A stretch of DNA of 64,000 bases from DASZVB01 sp036272055 (GTDB taxonomy: Bacteria > Myxococcota_A > Polyangia > Polyangiales > Polyangiaceae), in NCBI GenBank assembly GCA_036272055.1, contig DATAZL010000152.1, positions 1 through 64,000 on the forward strand, read 5' to 3'. Under the pieces are notes generated by a model. The model did no database searches, was not told the DNA's origin, and saw only the letters and a list, made by a program, of their open reading frames with translations. The position numbers and the translations under genes are program-made. Of the stretch, positions 1-8,744 are shown piece after piece; within the stretch, counting starts at the first letter, position 1; every line of letters begins with the position of its first letter.

Positions 1-157
1 GTTACTTGAAAGCGAGGGCAGCAGTTCGCCGAAGGCGAAGCCGCGAGCGAAGCGAGCCCGCGAAGGCGGCGGGGGGAGCAGTTCGCCGAAGGCGAAGCTG
101 CGGGGGGCCAAGGCCCCCCCACCTAACCGAAGCTGCGGGGGGCCAAGGCCCCCCTTA
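1..157. repeat. GC-rich multi-hairpin repeat, copy A
   Basis: This block contains the hairpin TTCGCC-gaa-GGCGAA twice (25-39 and 82-96) and the hairpin GGGGGGCC-aa-GGCCCCCC twice (102-119 and 137-154). Between them is a GCGAGCGAAGCGAGCCCGCG segment. It runs up to the stop codon of the AraC gene, so it could end that transcript. The same modules recur in the opposite orientation at 3875-4010. The left end may lie outside the window. Confidence 0.8.
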
Positions 158-1174
158 CTACGACAGCGACACGGTCGCGCGAGCGGCGCTCGTCCGGAAC
201 GTCTTCGGCGTCGTGCCGGTCCACCGCTTGAACGCGCGGTAGAAGGCGCTCGGGTCGGAGAAGCCCATGGTGTACGCGGTCTCCTGGATGGAGCGCGCCT
301 CGTCTGCGAGGAGCTGCTTCGCCAGCGTCGCGAGCGCGCCCTCGGCGATGGAGTTGTACGACACGCCCTCGTCGTAAAGGCGGCGGCGCAGTGAGCGCGC
401 CGAGAGCCCGAGCGAACGGGCGACGGCGTTCATGTCCGTGCGATTCGCCGCGCCGCGCTCGATTAACAGCTCGCGCACACGCTCGGCGAAGGTCCTGCCG
501 TGGGACAACCGCGCCACCCGTTTCTCGGCCTGCACCTTGAGGGCGGCGTGAAACTCCGCGTCCCCGTGCATCGTCGACGCGGAGAGGAGCTCGCGCGCCA
601 TGACGATGCCCGTGAAGCTCTGGTCGAACCGCGCGGCGCCGCCGAAGATACGCGCGTACTCGGCCTCGTGAGCAGGCGCGGAATGCTCGAAGGCCACGCT
701 GTGCGGCTCCGCCGTCCGGTTGAAGTGACGCACCATCCTATAGAAGCCGGTCATCGCGAGCTCGGCGCGAAATTGACGGCAGCGTAAATTTCCAGGCGCG
801 ACGTCATAGAGCAGCGTCGCGGTGTGGTCCTGCTCGACGAGCTGCCACGCGGCGCGGTCGAGGACCAGACGATGGAAGCGAATGAGCGCGTCGATGCCCT
901 GCCGCAGCGTCGCGGCGTGGGCCACGAGGTGAGCGACGAGGTTGTAGGTCGTCGCCGTCGCGGCCTCTCCGAGGTGAAGGCCGAGCGCCTCGTCCCCCGT
1001 CAGGTCGAGCGCGAGCTCGTGATAAGTGTCGAATTCGGCAAGCGAGATGCGCCCATCGGGTTCGTCGAGCCGAGCCGGGTCGAACCCGGCAGCCTCGAAG
1101 AACCGTTCGCGCGGGATGTTCTTTTGCTCGAGCGCGTCGAGCAGACCTCGAATGACCAGGATCGACACTGCCAT
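158..1174 (-). CDS. AraC family transcriptional regulator
   Basis: This 338-aa protein is a DNA-binding transcription regulator. Residues 1-190 resemble the arabinose-binding-type N-terminal domain of the OruR/ArgR-like AraC group. Residues about 230-335 form the double helix-turn-helix AraC domain, with the recognisable segments SLGLSARSLRRRLYDEG and MGFSDPSAFYRAFKRWTG. Length is typical for the group. It is divergent from the membrane protein gene at 1276, about 100 bp apart, so it may control that gene and the following one; this is inference. The stop codon abuts a GC-rich hairpin repeat. The effector ligand cannot be predicted. Confidence 0.93.
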   Translation of the reverse strand: MAVSILVIRGLLDALEQKNIPRERFFEAAGFDPARLDEPDGRISLAEFDTYHELALDLTGDEALGLHLGEAATATTYNLVAHLVAHAATLRQGIDALIRFHRLVLDRAAWQLVEQDHTATLLYDVAPGNLRCRQFRAELAMTGFYRMVRHFNRTAEPHSVAFEHSAPAHEAEYARIFGGAARFDQSFTGIVMARELLSASTMHGDAEFHAALKVQAEKRVARLSHGRTFAERVRELLIERGAANRTDMNAVARSLGLSARSLRRRLYDEGVSYNSIAEGALATLAKQLLADEARSIQETAYTMGFSDPSAFYRAFKRWTGTTPKTFRTSAARATVSLS

Positions 1175-1275
1175 TTGCGTCTCCCTGTGTTTGGCCCCGA
1201 TGCGCCCGGATTATGGCGAAAAGTGTGTACCGGTTCGGAGGTCAGGGTGACACTCCCCCCCTCGCTCGCCCGGCC

Positions 1276-2856
1276 ATGACCGAAGCCCCGATTTCACTCC
1301 CGTTCCAGCCGCCGCGCGACGGCATTGCGCAGCGCATTCGCCTCGCGGTTCACCCGATGACGGTCGGGTACCTGCCGTGGGTGTTTTTCGTCGTGGCTGC
1401 GGTCTCTTACTACTACGTGTTCCTGGCGAGCTCGGGGCGCTTCACCGATCTGCCGACCCAGCTCGACTACTACGACCGGATGGCGGAGGGCTTCCGCGCT
1501 GGCCACCTCTATGTGAGGAAGGCGCCCGCGGCCTCCCTGCTCGCGAGCTCGAACCCCTTCGACAACAAGTACTTCCCGGTCTGGCTCTGGGACGCCTCGC
1601 TCTTCAAGAGCCACTACTACATGTACTGGGGTCCGGTGCCGGGCCTGGCGCTCCTCGCGTTCAAGGTCCTGACCGGCTCGCACGAGACGATCACCGACCA
1701 GTGGATCACGACGCTCCTGATGCTCGGTCGCTTCTACGCGGCGACGGCGTTGATCCTGAGCCTCGCGACGCGGACGCGGCTCCGCCAGCCGACGTGGCTC
1801 GTCTGCCTCGCCGTCGCGGTGTTCGGCCTCGCCAACCCGTGGCCATTCACCGTCGCGCGTCCGCATATCTACGAGGGCAGCCTCACCGGGAGTCAGTGCT
1901 TCCTCTTCTGGGGTCTCGTCGCGGTGTTCTGGGCCATCGAACGGCCCCGCTGGCGACGGCCGCTGTTCGTGCTCGCGAGCGTCGCGTGGGCTCTCGCTCC
2001 CGGGTGTCGCGCCACGGCGTTCGTCGCCGTCCCCGTCCTGATGCTCGTCGCGCTCACGTTCGCGTGGTCGGCCGAGCAGAGCGTGGAGCGACCGTGGAAA
2101 TCACGGTTCCACGATCTCGTCGCGCTCACGGCGCCCTTCGGCGTCGCGTGCTGCGCGTACGGCGCTTACAACTACGCGCGCTTCGACTCGTTCACCGAGT
2201 TCGGCGTTCACTACCAGGTGACGCTCCAGCCGTTCTACGGCAAGCCCGACTTCGTCATTCCGAACGTGTACTCGTACCTCTTCGAACCCGTGAAGTGGTC
2301 GTGCCGCTTTCCGTTCGTGCAGATCCTCGGCGACCGTCCAGCGGTGAGCATCGTCAAGCTGCCCATGGGCTACCGGACCTTCGAGCGAGCAGGCGGCATC
2401 CTGCTCACCGCGTGGTGGTGCTGGCTCCTCGTGATCGGGGGCTGGCATGCTGTCCGTCAGATGTCGTCGCGGACTCGTAGCGTGACGCTCGCTTCCGCGC
2501 CGCTGCTCACGCGCTACGAGGCGTGGGCGTCGCTGTCCGCCGTCGGTTGCGCTCTCGCCATGGTGCCGGTGCTGACGCTCTGGGAATCGTCGATGCGCTA
2601 CGTCGGGGACGCGATGGGCGGTCTCGTGCTGCTCGCGACGCTCGCGGCGTTCGGTCTCGTGCAGCGAGCGCGCACCTCGCCTCGTCGCGCGCTCGGTGTC
2701 GTCCTTCGCACCGCGGTCGTCGTGCTCGGCGTCGAAACCTGCGTCGTCGGCGCCTTCGCCGCCTTCACGTCCTACGACGACCCGCTGAAGGTCCAGAACC
2801 CCGTCCTTTACAGGAAGCTCGATCGCGCCCTCTCCCTGTGCGACAAGCCGCTCTGA
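1276..2856 (+). CDS. multi-pass membrane protein, GT-C-like
   Basis: The 526-aa product has about ten to eleven hydrophobic segments. A soluble loop near the N-terminus carries Asp/Tyr-rich motifs (LDYYDRMAEGFRAGHLYV, WLWDASLFKSHYYMYWGPVP). This layout resembles membrane glycosyltransferases of the GT-C type or the related membrane proteins common in Polyangia, but no catalytic signature is secure. I chose the ATG at 1276; an in-frame upstream start at 1213 would add 21 residues that look unlike a protein N-terminus. The stop is 4 nt before the next start, so the pair is probably co-transcribed. The substrate is unknown. Confidence 0.75.
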   Translation: MTEAPISLPFQPPRDGIAQRIRLAVHPMTVGYLPWVFFVVAAVSYYYVFLASSGRFTDLPTQLDYYDRMAEGFRAGHLYVRKAPAASLLASSNPFDNKYFPVWLWDASLFKSHYYMYWGPVPGLALLAFKVLTGSHETITDQWITTLLMLGRFYAATALILSLATRTRLRQPTWLVCLAVAVFGLANPWPFTVARPHIYEGSLTGSQCFLFWGLVAVFWAIERPRWRRPLFVLASVAWALAPGCRATAFVAVPVLMLVALTFAWSAEQSVERPWKSRFHDLVALTAPFGVACCAYGAYNYARFDSFTEFGVHYQVTLQPFYGKPDFVIPNVYSYLFEPVKWSCRFPFVQILGDRPAVSIVKLPMGYRTFERAGGILLTAWWCWLLVIGGWHAVRQMSSRTRSVTLASAPLLTRYEAWASLSAVGCALAMVPVLTLWESSMRYVGDAMGGLVLLATLAAFGLVQRARTSPRRALGVVLRTAVVVLGVETCVVGAFAAFTSYDDPLKVQNPVLYRKLDRALSLCDKPL

Positions 2857-2860
2857 CGCC

Positions 2861-3874
2861 ATGAGCGCCGACGATTCCGCGCCAGAAAAGCCGCTGCCTT
2901 CGCGGGGTGGGCCCGCCGAGTTCTTCGCCTTGAAGTGCAGGGAAGCGGACGCGCGTCGTCGTGCGTTCACGAGCGCGCAGTCCGGGTTCGACGAGTTCGC
3001 GCTCGGGCTCGCGGCGCTTCGCGACGGGACGCAGATGGCGAACGCCGAGGCGGGGCGCGAGACGGCCCTCGTGCTGCTCGCAGCCGCGGCGCGACTCCTC
3101 GTGCGCGCCGCCGTGCTACGCGAGCTCGGCGGCGCTGCCGACGCGCCACTTGCCGACGCGCCACTTGCCGACGCATGGGCGAGCGCCGCACGGCTCGCGG
3201 CGTGGCCACGGGCGAAGAACGCCGTCGGGGACGCGGGGCTTCGCGCCGTCGAGCGCGTCGTGACGAGCGGGGACGTCGAGCGTCACCTCGCGAAGCTGAC
3301 GCCGTCCGAGCGCGACGCCCTCATCGTCACGCTCCGCGCCTTCACGCGCCACGTCGCCGCGCCGCTCGAGGACGACGCGTCCGCCGTGTCGCGGGTCGTC
3401 TGGGCCCGGCGCCGTCGCATCGGGTTTGCGGCCCTTGCCGTCGTCGTCGCGGGGGCGATCCCGGTGGCGTTGCTCCTGCGAGCACCGGATCTCGCGCTCC
3501 ACGCGCACGTCGCGGTGAGCGACAGCGAGCCGCTCTTCCCCGTGGATCCGAAGGCCGTCGTCGACGGCGATCGCACGAACATCGGTTTCCACGCGAGCAA
3601 CAAGCCCGGCACGACGCTCACCGTCGATCTCGGCGCGGTGAAAGAGCTTCACCGCATCGACGTCTACAACCGCGCCGACTGCTGCCAGGAGCGCGTCACG
3701 CCGCTGTCCATCCAGCTCAGCATCGACGGCAAGGCGTACCTGACGCTCGCGCGCACCGAGCGCGTCTTCGAAAAATGGAGCACCCCCGCGCTCCCCGGAA
3801 TGAAAGCGCGCTACGTCCGCTTCAAGCACGAAAGCGCCCAGTATTTCCACCTCTCCGAGGTGGAAGTTTATTAA
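2861..3874 (+). CDS. membrane protein with C-terminal discoidin (F5/8 type C) domain
   Basis: The 337-aa protein has a helical cytoplasmic part (residues 1-180), one transmembrane segment near residues 187-206 (RIGFAALAVVVAGAIPVALL), and a C-terminal beta-sandwich domain of about 120 residues. The domain carries discoidin/coagulation-factor-5/8 type C features: TNIGFHASNKPGTTLTVDLG, RIDVYNRADCCQERVTPL, ARYVRFKH. Such domains bind sugars or lipids at the cell surface. A 15-bp tandem duplication near 3143-3172 encodes ADAPL-ADAPL. It follows the membrane protein gene by 4 nt. A role in recognising an envelope glycan made or moved by its neighbour is speculative. Confidence 0.82.
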   Translation: MSADDSAPEKPLPSRGGPAEFFALKCREADARRRAFTSAQSGFDEFALGLAALRDGTQMANAEAGRETALVLLAAAARLLVRAAVLRELGGAADAPLADAPLADAWASAARLAAWPRAKNAVGDAGLRAVERVVTSGDVERHLAKLTPSERDALIVTLRAFTRHVAAPLEDDASAVSRVVWARRRRIGFAALAVVVAGAIPVALLLRAPDLALHAHVAVSDSEPLFPVDPKAVVDGDRTNIGFHASNKPGTTLTVDLGAVKELHRIDVYNRADCCQERVTPLSIQLSIDGKAYLTLARTERVFEKWSTPALPGMKARYVRFKHESAQYFHLSEVEVY

Positions 3875-4045
3875 GTAGGGGGGCCTTGGCCCCCCGCAGC
3901 TTCGCCTTGGGCGAACTGCTCCCCCCGTTTAGTCACGGGGGCCTTGCCCCCGCAGCTTCGCCTACGGCGAACTGCTCCCCCGCCGCCTTCGCGGGCTCGC
4001 TCCGCTCGCGTTGTTCCGCGGATCACGGCGAGCGCGCTCATAGGT
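3875..4045. repeat. GC-rich multi-hairpin repeat, copy B (inverted)
   Basis: Starting right after the discoidin gene's stop codon, this is the reverse complement of the block at 1-157. It contains GGGGGGCC-tt-GGCCCCCC (3878-3895), TTCGCC-ttg-GGCGAA (3901-3915), a decayed GGGGG..CCCCC hairpin (3937-3951), a second TTCGCC hairpin (3957-3971) and the GCC-GCC-TTCGCGGGCTCGC segment (3980-4010). Both copies lie immediately 3' of a gene, which suggests transcription termination or a mobile palindromic element. Confidence 0.8.
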
Positions 4046-4058
4046 AAGGGGGGTATTG

Positions 4059-4105
4059 CGGAAAAGTTTGCGATGTACCTCGAAGGTACACGGCAACTTT
4101 TTCCG
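4059..4105. repeat. 47-bp imperfect palindrome, copy 1
   Basis: Left arm 4059-4080, 3-nt loop CGA, right arm 4084-4105; 18 of 22 arm positions pair. The core is TGTACCT-CGA-AGGTACA. The left arm and about ten flanking bases (GGGGGTNTTGCGGAAAAG) recur almost unchanged at 13641-13672, where the right arm has diverged. It sits between repeat copy B and the 3' end of the Calx-beta lipoprotein gene. It may be a REP/MITE-like element, a terminator or a protein-binding site. Confidence 0.75.
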
Positions 4106-4222
4106 TGAAAAGGCACGCGCGGAACCGGCAAGCGGAGCGCGAGCAAGGCAGCGGATAGCGCGACGCATGGCGGGACGGCGTGTGCCGGACCGCCGACGCG
4201 CTCGACGGGGAGGGAGAGCAGT

Positions 4223-6103
4223 CTAGAGAAAATCGCCGCAGGGGATGGCGTCGCGGCGGAGGGCGAAGCCGTTGTCGAGGCCGTCGTCGGTCCAGTAGAA
4301 GGCCTTGAGGCCGTTCGCGCACTCGCTCTCGGGAGCGAAGGACATGCCCTCGTTGTTCATGTTTGCGGGGATGTTCCCGGGACGACTGAAGGTGCGGCGT
4401 ACCTGGAACTTCCCGGCGGACGGTGAGAGCGGGTTCGTCTCGATGTTCAGGATGGTGGTCGCGTCGCTGCAGTGGTCGTCGCAGAGAGCCCAGAGTTGCC
4501 CGACGTCGCGATCGAAAGAGAGCCCCATGATTGCGCTGCCGCCCGCGGTAGCCACGAGCCCGCTCGCGATGGTGGCGAGCTTGTGGAAGGTGTTCCCGGT
4601 GTCGTCGAGCACGTAGGCGTAGATGATGCCCGTCGCCTCGAGGCCGACGAGGAAGATGCCCGTGCCGTGGTTCGGGTAGTCCGCCGGAGCGTACTTCTTG
4701 GCCTTGCCCTCGTCGTAGAAACCGCGGCTCGTGAGGTACGTGTCGGGCACCCAGGTGATCGCCTCGAGCCCGAGGTTGCTCGCGTTCACCACCGGCATGT
4801 CGGCGGTCAAGTTCCACTCCTGCGCGGCGGTGAGCGTCGTGCCGGCCGCGCTCGTGTCGTAGCGGAGCACGCTGTAGCGGTTGGTGTTCTTGTTCACGTT
4901 GTTGTCGCGCTCGGTCGACAGGTAGATGCTGGACGACGCGTAGTCGGCCTTGGTCAGGCCCTCGGTGTCGGGGCTGCCCATCTCGGCAGCCGGCCAGTAG
5001 ATCTGCTTGCCGGCGGTCCAGTTGTCCGTCGTGGCGCTGCCCCACTTCCCGTTCGTCTGGACGAGCTTGTAGAGCATCGACGGCGAGTTCTGCACCGCCC
5101 ACATGACGGCCGGCGTGGCGCCCGCGGCGGGCTGATACGAGAGGTCGCTCATGTTCTGCCCGAACGTGTTCGCGGCAGGATCGACGGTGGTGATCGTATT
5201 CGGCCCGGGCCAGGCGTGGAGCCCGTCGTCGACGAGGGTGAGCACGTAGCTCACCGCCGTGCCGAGCGTCGCTCCGGTGGGCGCGGTGAGGTCGACGGCG
5301 ATCGTCTCGTCGGATTCCGACGCGGCGTCGTTCACGACGGTGATCTCGATGTTCCCCGTGGTCTGTCCGGCGGGAATCGTCAGGGTGCCGGCGGGCATCG
5401 TGTAGTCGGTGCCGCCGCCTGTCGCGGTCGAGGCCGCACCCGCCGCGTACTTCACGGTGACATCGGAGGCGGACGCGGCGCTCAGCGCGACGACGACGTC
5501 CCACTTGCCGGTGCCTTCCCACGTCTTGCCGGTGGGCGCCGCGAACGCGACCGTCGGCAAGGCAACCGCGCCATCACCAGCGTCGCCTCCGCCGTCGAGG
5601 TCTCCCGCGTCCGTCCCGCCGTCGAGTCCGCCGTTTCCAGCGCCGGCGCTGCCGCCCGTCGCTGCGCCGCCACTGCCCGCCGTGCCGCCCGTCGCTGCAC
5701 CGCCGCTGCCCGCCGTGCCGCCCGTCGCGGCGCCGCCGCTGCCCGCCGTGCCGCCGCTTGCCGTCATACCGCCGGTTGCCGTCATGCCGCCGGCTCCGGA
5801 GCCGCCGCTGCCGCCGGTCGACGTCGTGCCGCCGGTCGACGTCGTGCCGCCGGTCGACGTCGCGCCGCCGGTCGACGTCGCGCCGCCGCTGCTCACGCTG
5901 CCGCCGCTCGACGTGGTTCCGCCCGTCGACGTCGTGCCGCCGGTGCCGACACCGCCGCCAGCGCCCGCCTCGCCACCGAAACCGCTGCCGCCGTCTGGCG
6001 TCGTCCCACTGTTGCTGTCACTTCCGCAGGCCGCCGCGAAGGCAACCGTCGACACCATCAGCCCCAGGCCTCTTACAAGTCGCATTGCGATCGCGGCTAA
6101 CAC
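4223..6103 (-). CDS. Calx-beta domain lipoprotein with long TGG linker
   Basis: The 626-aa product starts with a lipoprotein signal ending VAFAAAC. A roughly 130-residue Thr-Gly-Gly/Gly-Ser-Gly-Gly linker follows, then a Calx-beta-like domain (about residues 190-290, with GTLTIPAGQTTGNIEITVVN and SYVLTLVDDG). The C-terminal region of over 300 residues looks like a beta-propeller or esterase-like phytase domain (NLGLEAITWVPDTYL, NNEGMSFAPESE). It is probably anchored in the envelope and faces outward. The start is GTG at 6103; ATG at 6085 gives a more compact signal peptide and is equally possible. The linker DNA is internally repetitive, including 33-bp units encoding AGSGGAATGGT. Confidence 0.82.
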   Translation of the reverse strand: MLAAIAMRLVRGLGLMVSTVAFAAACGSDSNSGTTPDGGSGFGGEAGAGGGVGTGGTTSTGGTTSSGGSVSSGGATSTGGATSTGGTTSTGGTTSTGGSGGSGAGGMTATGGMTASGGTAGSGGAATGGTAGSGGAATGGTAGSGGAATGGSAGAGNGGLDGGTDAGDLDGGGDAGDGAVALPTVAFAAPTGKTWEGTGKWDVVVALSAASASDVTVKYAAGAASTATGGGTDYTMPAGTLTIPAGQTTGNIEITVVNDAASESDETIAVDLTAPTGATLGTAVSYVLTLVDDGLHAWPGPNTITTVDPAANTFGQNMSDLSYQPAAGATPAVMWAVQNSPSMLYKLVQTNGKWGSATTDNWTAGKQIYWPAAEMGSPDTEGLTKADYASSSIYLSTERDNNVNKNTNRYSVLRYDTSAAGTTLTAAQEWNLTADMPVVNASNLGLEAITWVPDTYLTSRGFYDEGKAKKYAPADYPNHGTGIFLVGLEATGIIYAYVLDDTGNTFHKLATIASGLVATAGGSAIMGLSFDRDVGQLWALCDDHCSDATTILNIETNPLSPSAGKFQVRRTFSRPGNIPANMNNEGMSFAPESECANGLKAFYWTDDGLDNGFALRRDAIPCGDFL

Positions 6104-6281
6104 GTCCCTCGTCGAATGTAATCAATCAACATAACTAACGCGCATTGACGCGCCAGTTCAGCAATCGCGTCCGCGCTCTGTATTCGAGCGCGTGACGGCC
6201 CCCGGCTGCACAGTCGGGGCTCGAGTCGATGTCGTGACGGCAAGTCGACATAAAAGTTTCTTCGCGGTGTATCTTTACTCC
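6104..6281. promoter_or_regulatory. divergent intergenic promoter region
   Basis: The 178 bp between two divergent lipoprotein genes must carry both promoters. It contains an AT-rich patch unusual for this genome (6118-6146) and GACATAAAAG at 6247-6256. I could not assign -35/-10 boxes with confidence. Confidence 0.3.
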
Positions 6282-7631
6282 GTGTTTCCGAAGAGTCGTC
6301 GGCTCGCCGCGTCGCTGTGCTCGGTAACGCTGCTCGCGTGCTCGCATCCGGCGCCTGCGCCCGTCGCTCCTCCGCCCCCTCTGCCCGCGCCTCCGAAGCC
6401 GTTCGTCGTGCTCGACGCAGCGGGAAACAGTGACGACTTTCTGTTCTACGCAAACGGCTCACGCCTCCGTGACGAGCTGCTTCGTGATCTGCTGGAAGCC
6501 GTCGGTGCGATCCGCGTCGATCTCCAAGTCGAGCTGAAGTCGTTCGAGACGCGCTGCGGATTTCAGCCGTTGCTCGTGGTCGACGAGGCGTTCATGGGGA
6601 TCCGCTGGCAGAGCGCGCTGCCCGCCGGATACCTCGTCCTCCGTATTCAACGACCGCTGGCCGACGCACAGCGCTGCGTGAAGGCGCTCGTCCCGGACGC
6701 GCAAGAGGTGATGTTCGACGGCCGTCCGAGCTTCCAGCTCCCTGGCGGATTCGTCACTTCCGCGCAGAACGATCTGCTCGTCGTCTCGACGTCGGCGGCC
6801 GAGGCGCGCGCGACGATCCAGCGCATGGCGCACCCCCTCACGCCGCCCCTGCCGTCGCGCGTCGCGTTCGAGGGCGCGATGGCGGCGGGCGAGATGCACG
6901 CGAACAACCCGTTCGGGGTCGCGAGCGGGAGCCTGCGCTGGGACGTCTCTCCGTCGGGCACGCGCTTGACTGCGCACGCGACGTTCCGCGAGGAAGGGAC
7001 CGCGCGCAGCATCGAGCGCATCTCGAAGGAGGGACTTCTCCAGGCGCTCGGCTCGAGCGCGTCCATGGATCCAGGCGTGCACGATGTGGGCACCGCGCTC
7101 GTTCAGGGGACGACGGTGACGCGTACCGGACCGGATCTCGAGCTCAACATGACGGCCCCATCGCTCCGCGGTCAGGGGAGCGTCGTCGCGCGCGTCACCG
7201 GGCTCGCCGTGCGCGGCGCCAAGCGCTACATCGCCGCCGCTCGCATGGCCGAGGCGCGTGACGCCGTCTACAAGATCGCGCGCGCTCTCGCCGACGTCGT
7301 GGAGCGCGAGCGGCAAACCGGTCAGACGATGCGCTTTCCGAGCTCCGCGCCGCTCGTCCCGCTGGACGTGCCTTACGGCAAGACGACCAAGGTGACCGCC
7401 GAGAGCTTCTCTCATCCGAGCTGGCGCGCCATCGGCTACACCGTCGAGGGCGCCGTCAACTACGCGACCGACTTCGTCACCGCCCCCGACGGCAAGAGCG
7501 TCGTCGTTCGCGCCCGAGGCGACATCGACCGCGACGGCGTGACGTCCCTCTTCGAGCTCGACGTCCGCATCGACCGCCACAGCACCGTCTTCATCGGCCC
7601 CATCATCCGCGAACGCGACGCGGAGGAGTGA
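6282..7631 (+). CDS. lipoprotein with C-terminal type IV pilin-like domain
   Basis: From the GTG at 6282 the 449-aa product begins with a lipoprotein signal (LAASLCSVTLLAC), then a Pro-rich linker and about 280 residues without a recognised family. The last 80 residues (SWRAIGYTVEGAVNYATDF, RARGDIDRDGVTSLFELDV) match the pattern of the globular C-terminal part of deltaproteobacterial type IV pilins: Trp, IGY, a Tyr-rich strand, then GDxDxDG. No prepilin leader is present, so this is not itself a conventional pilin. A longer ATG start at 6192 would bury the signal peptide and is less likely. It converges with the gene ending at 7650. Confidence 0.68.
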   Translation: MFPKSRRLAASLCSVTLLACSHPAPAPVAPPPPLPAPPKPFVVLDAAGNSDDFLFYANGSRLRDELLRDLLEAVGAIRVDLQVELKSFETRCGFQPLLVVDEAFMGIRWQSALPAGYLVLRIQRPLADAQRCVKALVPDAQEVMFDGRPSFQLPGGFVTSAQNDLLVVSTSAAEARATIQRMAHPLTPPLPSRVAFEGAMAAGEMHANNPFGVASGSLRWDVSPSGTRLTAHATFREEGTARSIERISKEGLLQALGSSASMDPGVHDVGTALVQGTTVTRTGPDLELNMTAPSLRGQGSVVARVTGLAVRGAKRYIAAARMAEARDAVYKIARALADVVERERQTGQTMRFPSSAPLVPLDVPYGKTTKVTAESFSHPSWRAIGYTVEGAVNYATDFVTAPDGKSVVVRARGDIDRDGVTSLFELDVRIDRHSTVFIGPIIRERDAEE

Positions 7632-7649
7632 CCCGTCACGAATGCGCCG

Positions 7650-8744
7650 TCAGATGCCGAACGCCGCGCCCAGTCTTGCAGCGAGCGTCACGCCGCCGAT
7701 GCCCGCGACGCGAGAGTAATCGGCAATGAAAGAAGCTTGAGCGAACGCCGCACCGGCGTCGATGCCGAGCAGGGCGGTAAAGCCGTGAGATGGAACCCGT
7801 AGCGTCGTGGACAGGAGCGCCAGCGCGACGGCGCTCGAGAAGGCGGAGCCGAGGGTGTTGCTGCCGCTCGGTGAGCCACTCGCCCAGACGTATCCGACGT
7901 AGAGGCGCGGACCGATTTCCAGTGACGTCGTGTCGCCGGCGATGAGCGCAATGCCGGCGCTGGCGCCAACCGCGGTGATGCCGACCGCGCCGCTCGCGAC
8001 GCGGGAATCGCCGTAGCCGGCGTCGGCACCGAGGTGGAGCGCCCAGGGACGGCCAGCGGGAAACGACAGGGAGAGTGCGCCGCCGAGAAGAGCCGTGTCG
8101 CGGCTCGGGAACGCGCGGACGAGCGCCGCGGCTTCGAGCAACGCGTGTGGCCGCACTGGAGTGACGGGCGCGGGACGCGGCGCGAGAGACGGATGCGTCG
8201 CAGGGCCCTGCACGATGGGCGCGGGGGCGAGCCGCTGCACGATGGATGCGCGTATCTCGGGCGGCACATCGACGCCGGGCGCCGGGGCGGCCCCGAGCTC
8301 GAGCTCGGCCCAGCTCGCCTGGAGGAGCTCGGCGACGGCGATGGACAGCGCGCGCGGCCGCTCGTCGAAGGCGACGTCACCGATCGACATGGTGCGCTGG
8401 ACGATCTTTGACGTCACGCGGTCGACCACCTGGATGGTCACTGACGTCGCGCTCTCGCAGCCGTCGGCGGAGACGGCGACCGCCGCGGCGAGGTCGCTCG
8501 CGAGCGGAGCCGTGATCGCACCGGTGCCCCGCGGCCGCACGTCGGAGATGCCGATCTCACCGAGCTCTATCCGGAGGAGCGCGACGAACCGGGGGGCGTC
8601 GAAGGGCGCGGCTGTGCACGCGGGTGTATAGAGCTCGACCGCGGACGCCGGTGCGGCCACCGATGTGGTCGCGCCCAGTGGCGCAGCATGGGCATCGAAC
8701 GCGACGGCGAAGATGAAGGGCAAGAAGCGGGCGGCGCGCATCAT
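7650..8744 (-). CDS. secreted protein, third gene of sigma-FecR operon
   Basis: The 364-aa product has a cleavable signal peptide (MMRAARFLPFIFAVAFDAHA), a 130-residue region, a Pro-rich linker (about 185-215) and a Gly/Ala-rich C-terminal half with alternating hydrophobic segments ending in GI. That half is compatible with an outer-membrane beta-barrel. Its ATG overlaps the FecR-like gene's stop as ATGA, so the two are translationally coupled. No specific family was recognised. The position after a sigma factor and FecR-like protein suggests an envelope component under that sigma factor's control. Confidence 0.72.
   Translation of the reverse strand: MMRAARFLPFIFAVAFDAHAAPLGATTSVAAPASAVELYTPACTAAPFDAPRFVALLRIELGEIGISDVRPRGTGAITAPLASDLAAAVAVSADGCESATSVTIQVVDRVTSKIVQRTMSIGDVAFDERPRALSIAVAELLQASWAELELGAAPAPGVDVPPEIRASIVQRLAPAPIVQGPATHPSLAPRPAPVTPVRPHALLEAAALVRAFPSRDTALLGGALSLSFPAGRPWALHLGADAGYGDSRVASGAVGITAVGASAGIALIAGDTTSLEIGPRLYVGYVWASGSPSGSNTLGSAFSSAVALALLSTTLRVPSHGFTALLGIDAGAAFAQASFIADYSRVAGIGGVTLAARLGAAFGI

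Noticed and set aside
6..242. 78-codon frame at the left edge
   Set aside because: It is a translation of the GC-rich hairpin repeat.
1080..1090. tRNA T-loop-like TCGAACCCGG
   Set aside because: Lies within the AraC coding sequence and no cloverleaf can be drawn around it; no tRNA was found in the window.
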